NCBI GenBank assembly: GCA_021828935.1
Contig: JAJZCU010000012.1
Location: forward strand, 1 to 13,517
Origin: Planctomycetota bacterium
GTDB taxonomy: Bacteria; Planctomycetota; Phycisphaerae; WQYP01
Length of the DNA: 13,517 nt
Direction of reading: 5' to 3'
Shown piece by piece: positions 13,360 through 13,517 of the stretch. The translations under genes were made by a program, and so were the position numbers. Each line of letters opens with the position of its first letter. The first letter of the stretch is position 1. The notes beneath the pieces are model-generated. The model had not been told where the DNA came from and searched no databases. It saw only the letters and a list, made by a program, of their open reading frames with translations.

Positions 13360-13465
13360 GATCATGCGATAGCCGCATGCGGCGGAGGCACGATTCTCTG
13401 ACGTGACGCATGGGACGGCGATGCGGTTGCAATCATTGCTTGGCACAAAATAAAGGTGGTCGCTG

Positions 13466-13517
13466 ATGACCAGAATAGACATATACGACACAACGCTGCG
13501 CGCCGGCGCGTCATGCC
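13466..13517 (+). CDS. Start of a citramalate/2-isopropylmalate synthase-like gene (truncated by the window edge)
   Basis: Only 17 residues are visible: MTRIDIYDTTLRAGASC. The opening IDIYDTTLR is the beta-1 signature of the HMGL-like pyruvate carboxyltransferase domain (DRE-TIM metallolyases), as in CimA and LeuA, which condense pyruvate or ketoisovalerate with acetyl-CoA for isoleucine and leucine synthesis. The usual continuation is RDGAQ or RDGEQ, where the Arg is catalytic and the Asp binds the divalent metal. Here the Asp is Ala, and Ser follows instead of Gln, so the enzyme would lack a key ligand if the read is right. AAGGTGG lies about six bases before ATG 13466. The region upstream holds a possible attenuator. 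Confidence 0.7.
   Translation, partial: MTRIDIYDTTLRAGASC

Noticed and set aside
13081..13360. Known structured RNAs (T-box, SAM riboswitch, 6S, tmRNA, SRP, RNase P) as identity of the leader transcript
   Set aside because: None of the conserved cores I know for these was found by eye, for example no T-box AGGGTGGNACCGCG and no tmRNA tRNA-like T arm. A covariance-model search would be needed to exclude diverged forms.

Overview
The window reads as chromosomal DNA (not phage or plasmid) from a GC-rich bacterium, most likely a planctomycete and probably near the Phycisphaerae. The best evidence is the tandem pair of membrane cytochromes carrying a planctomycete-type cytochrome c domain, together with large secreted carbohydrate-active proteins. 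No rRNA, IS element, integrase or CRISPR array was seen. The class-level placement is inference.

Layout. (1) 1-2708, plus strand: the tail of an unknown gene, the RuvX/YqgF nuclease, then two tandem paralogues of a four-TM DUF2231-like/cytochrome c protein. The first is broken by one extra C in a C7 run; the second is intact. A 58-bp block is identical in both. (2) 2883-4900, minus strand: a three-gene membrane operon (RDD protein, zinc-ribbon/B-box-like protein, small two-TM protein) with a candidate promoter near 4960. (3) 5113-5797: tRNA-Ser(GGA) with a good promoter, then an unknown 175-aa protein. (4) 5866-8663: a secreted SGNH esterase resembling rhamnogalacturonan acetylesterases, then an exported SurA/PrsA-like chaperone. 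(5) 8787-10309: an AlaC-like aminotransferase and a 36-aa very basic protein that resembles the small ribosomal protein bL37 described in mycobacteria. (6) 10447-12699: a 750-aa secreted protein, probably a TIM-barrel glycosidase of unassigned family. (7) 12700-13465: no convincing ordinary gene, but an ordered leader: promoter, a 38-codon valine-rich ORF, mutually exclusive hairpins, short CCGGTT repeats and a rho-independent terminator. It lies just before a truncated gene that begins like citramalate/isopropylmalate synthase. This is the best candidate for an undescribed regulatory element in the window.

How the genes fit together. The esterase, the putative glycosidase and the chaperone suggest plant- or algal-polysaccharide use in the envelope. 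The cytochromes are envelope redox proteins. AlaC and the synthase at the right edge both draw on pyruvate (alanine and branched-chain amino acid metabolism). The exported proteins are markedly basic (for example about 94 K/R to 36 D/E in the 750-aa protein, hand count), whereas the cytosolic aminotransferase is balanced. That fits a periplasm exposed to acidic surroundings, though this is inference.
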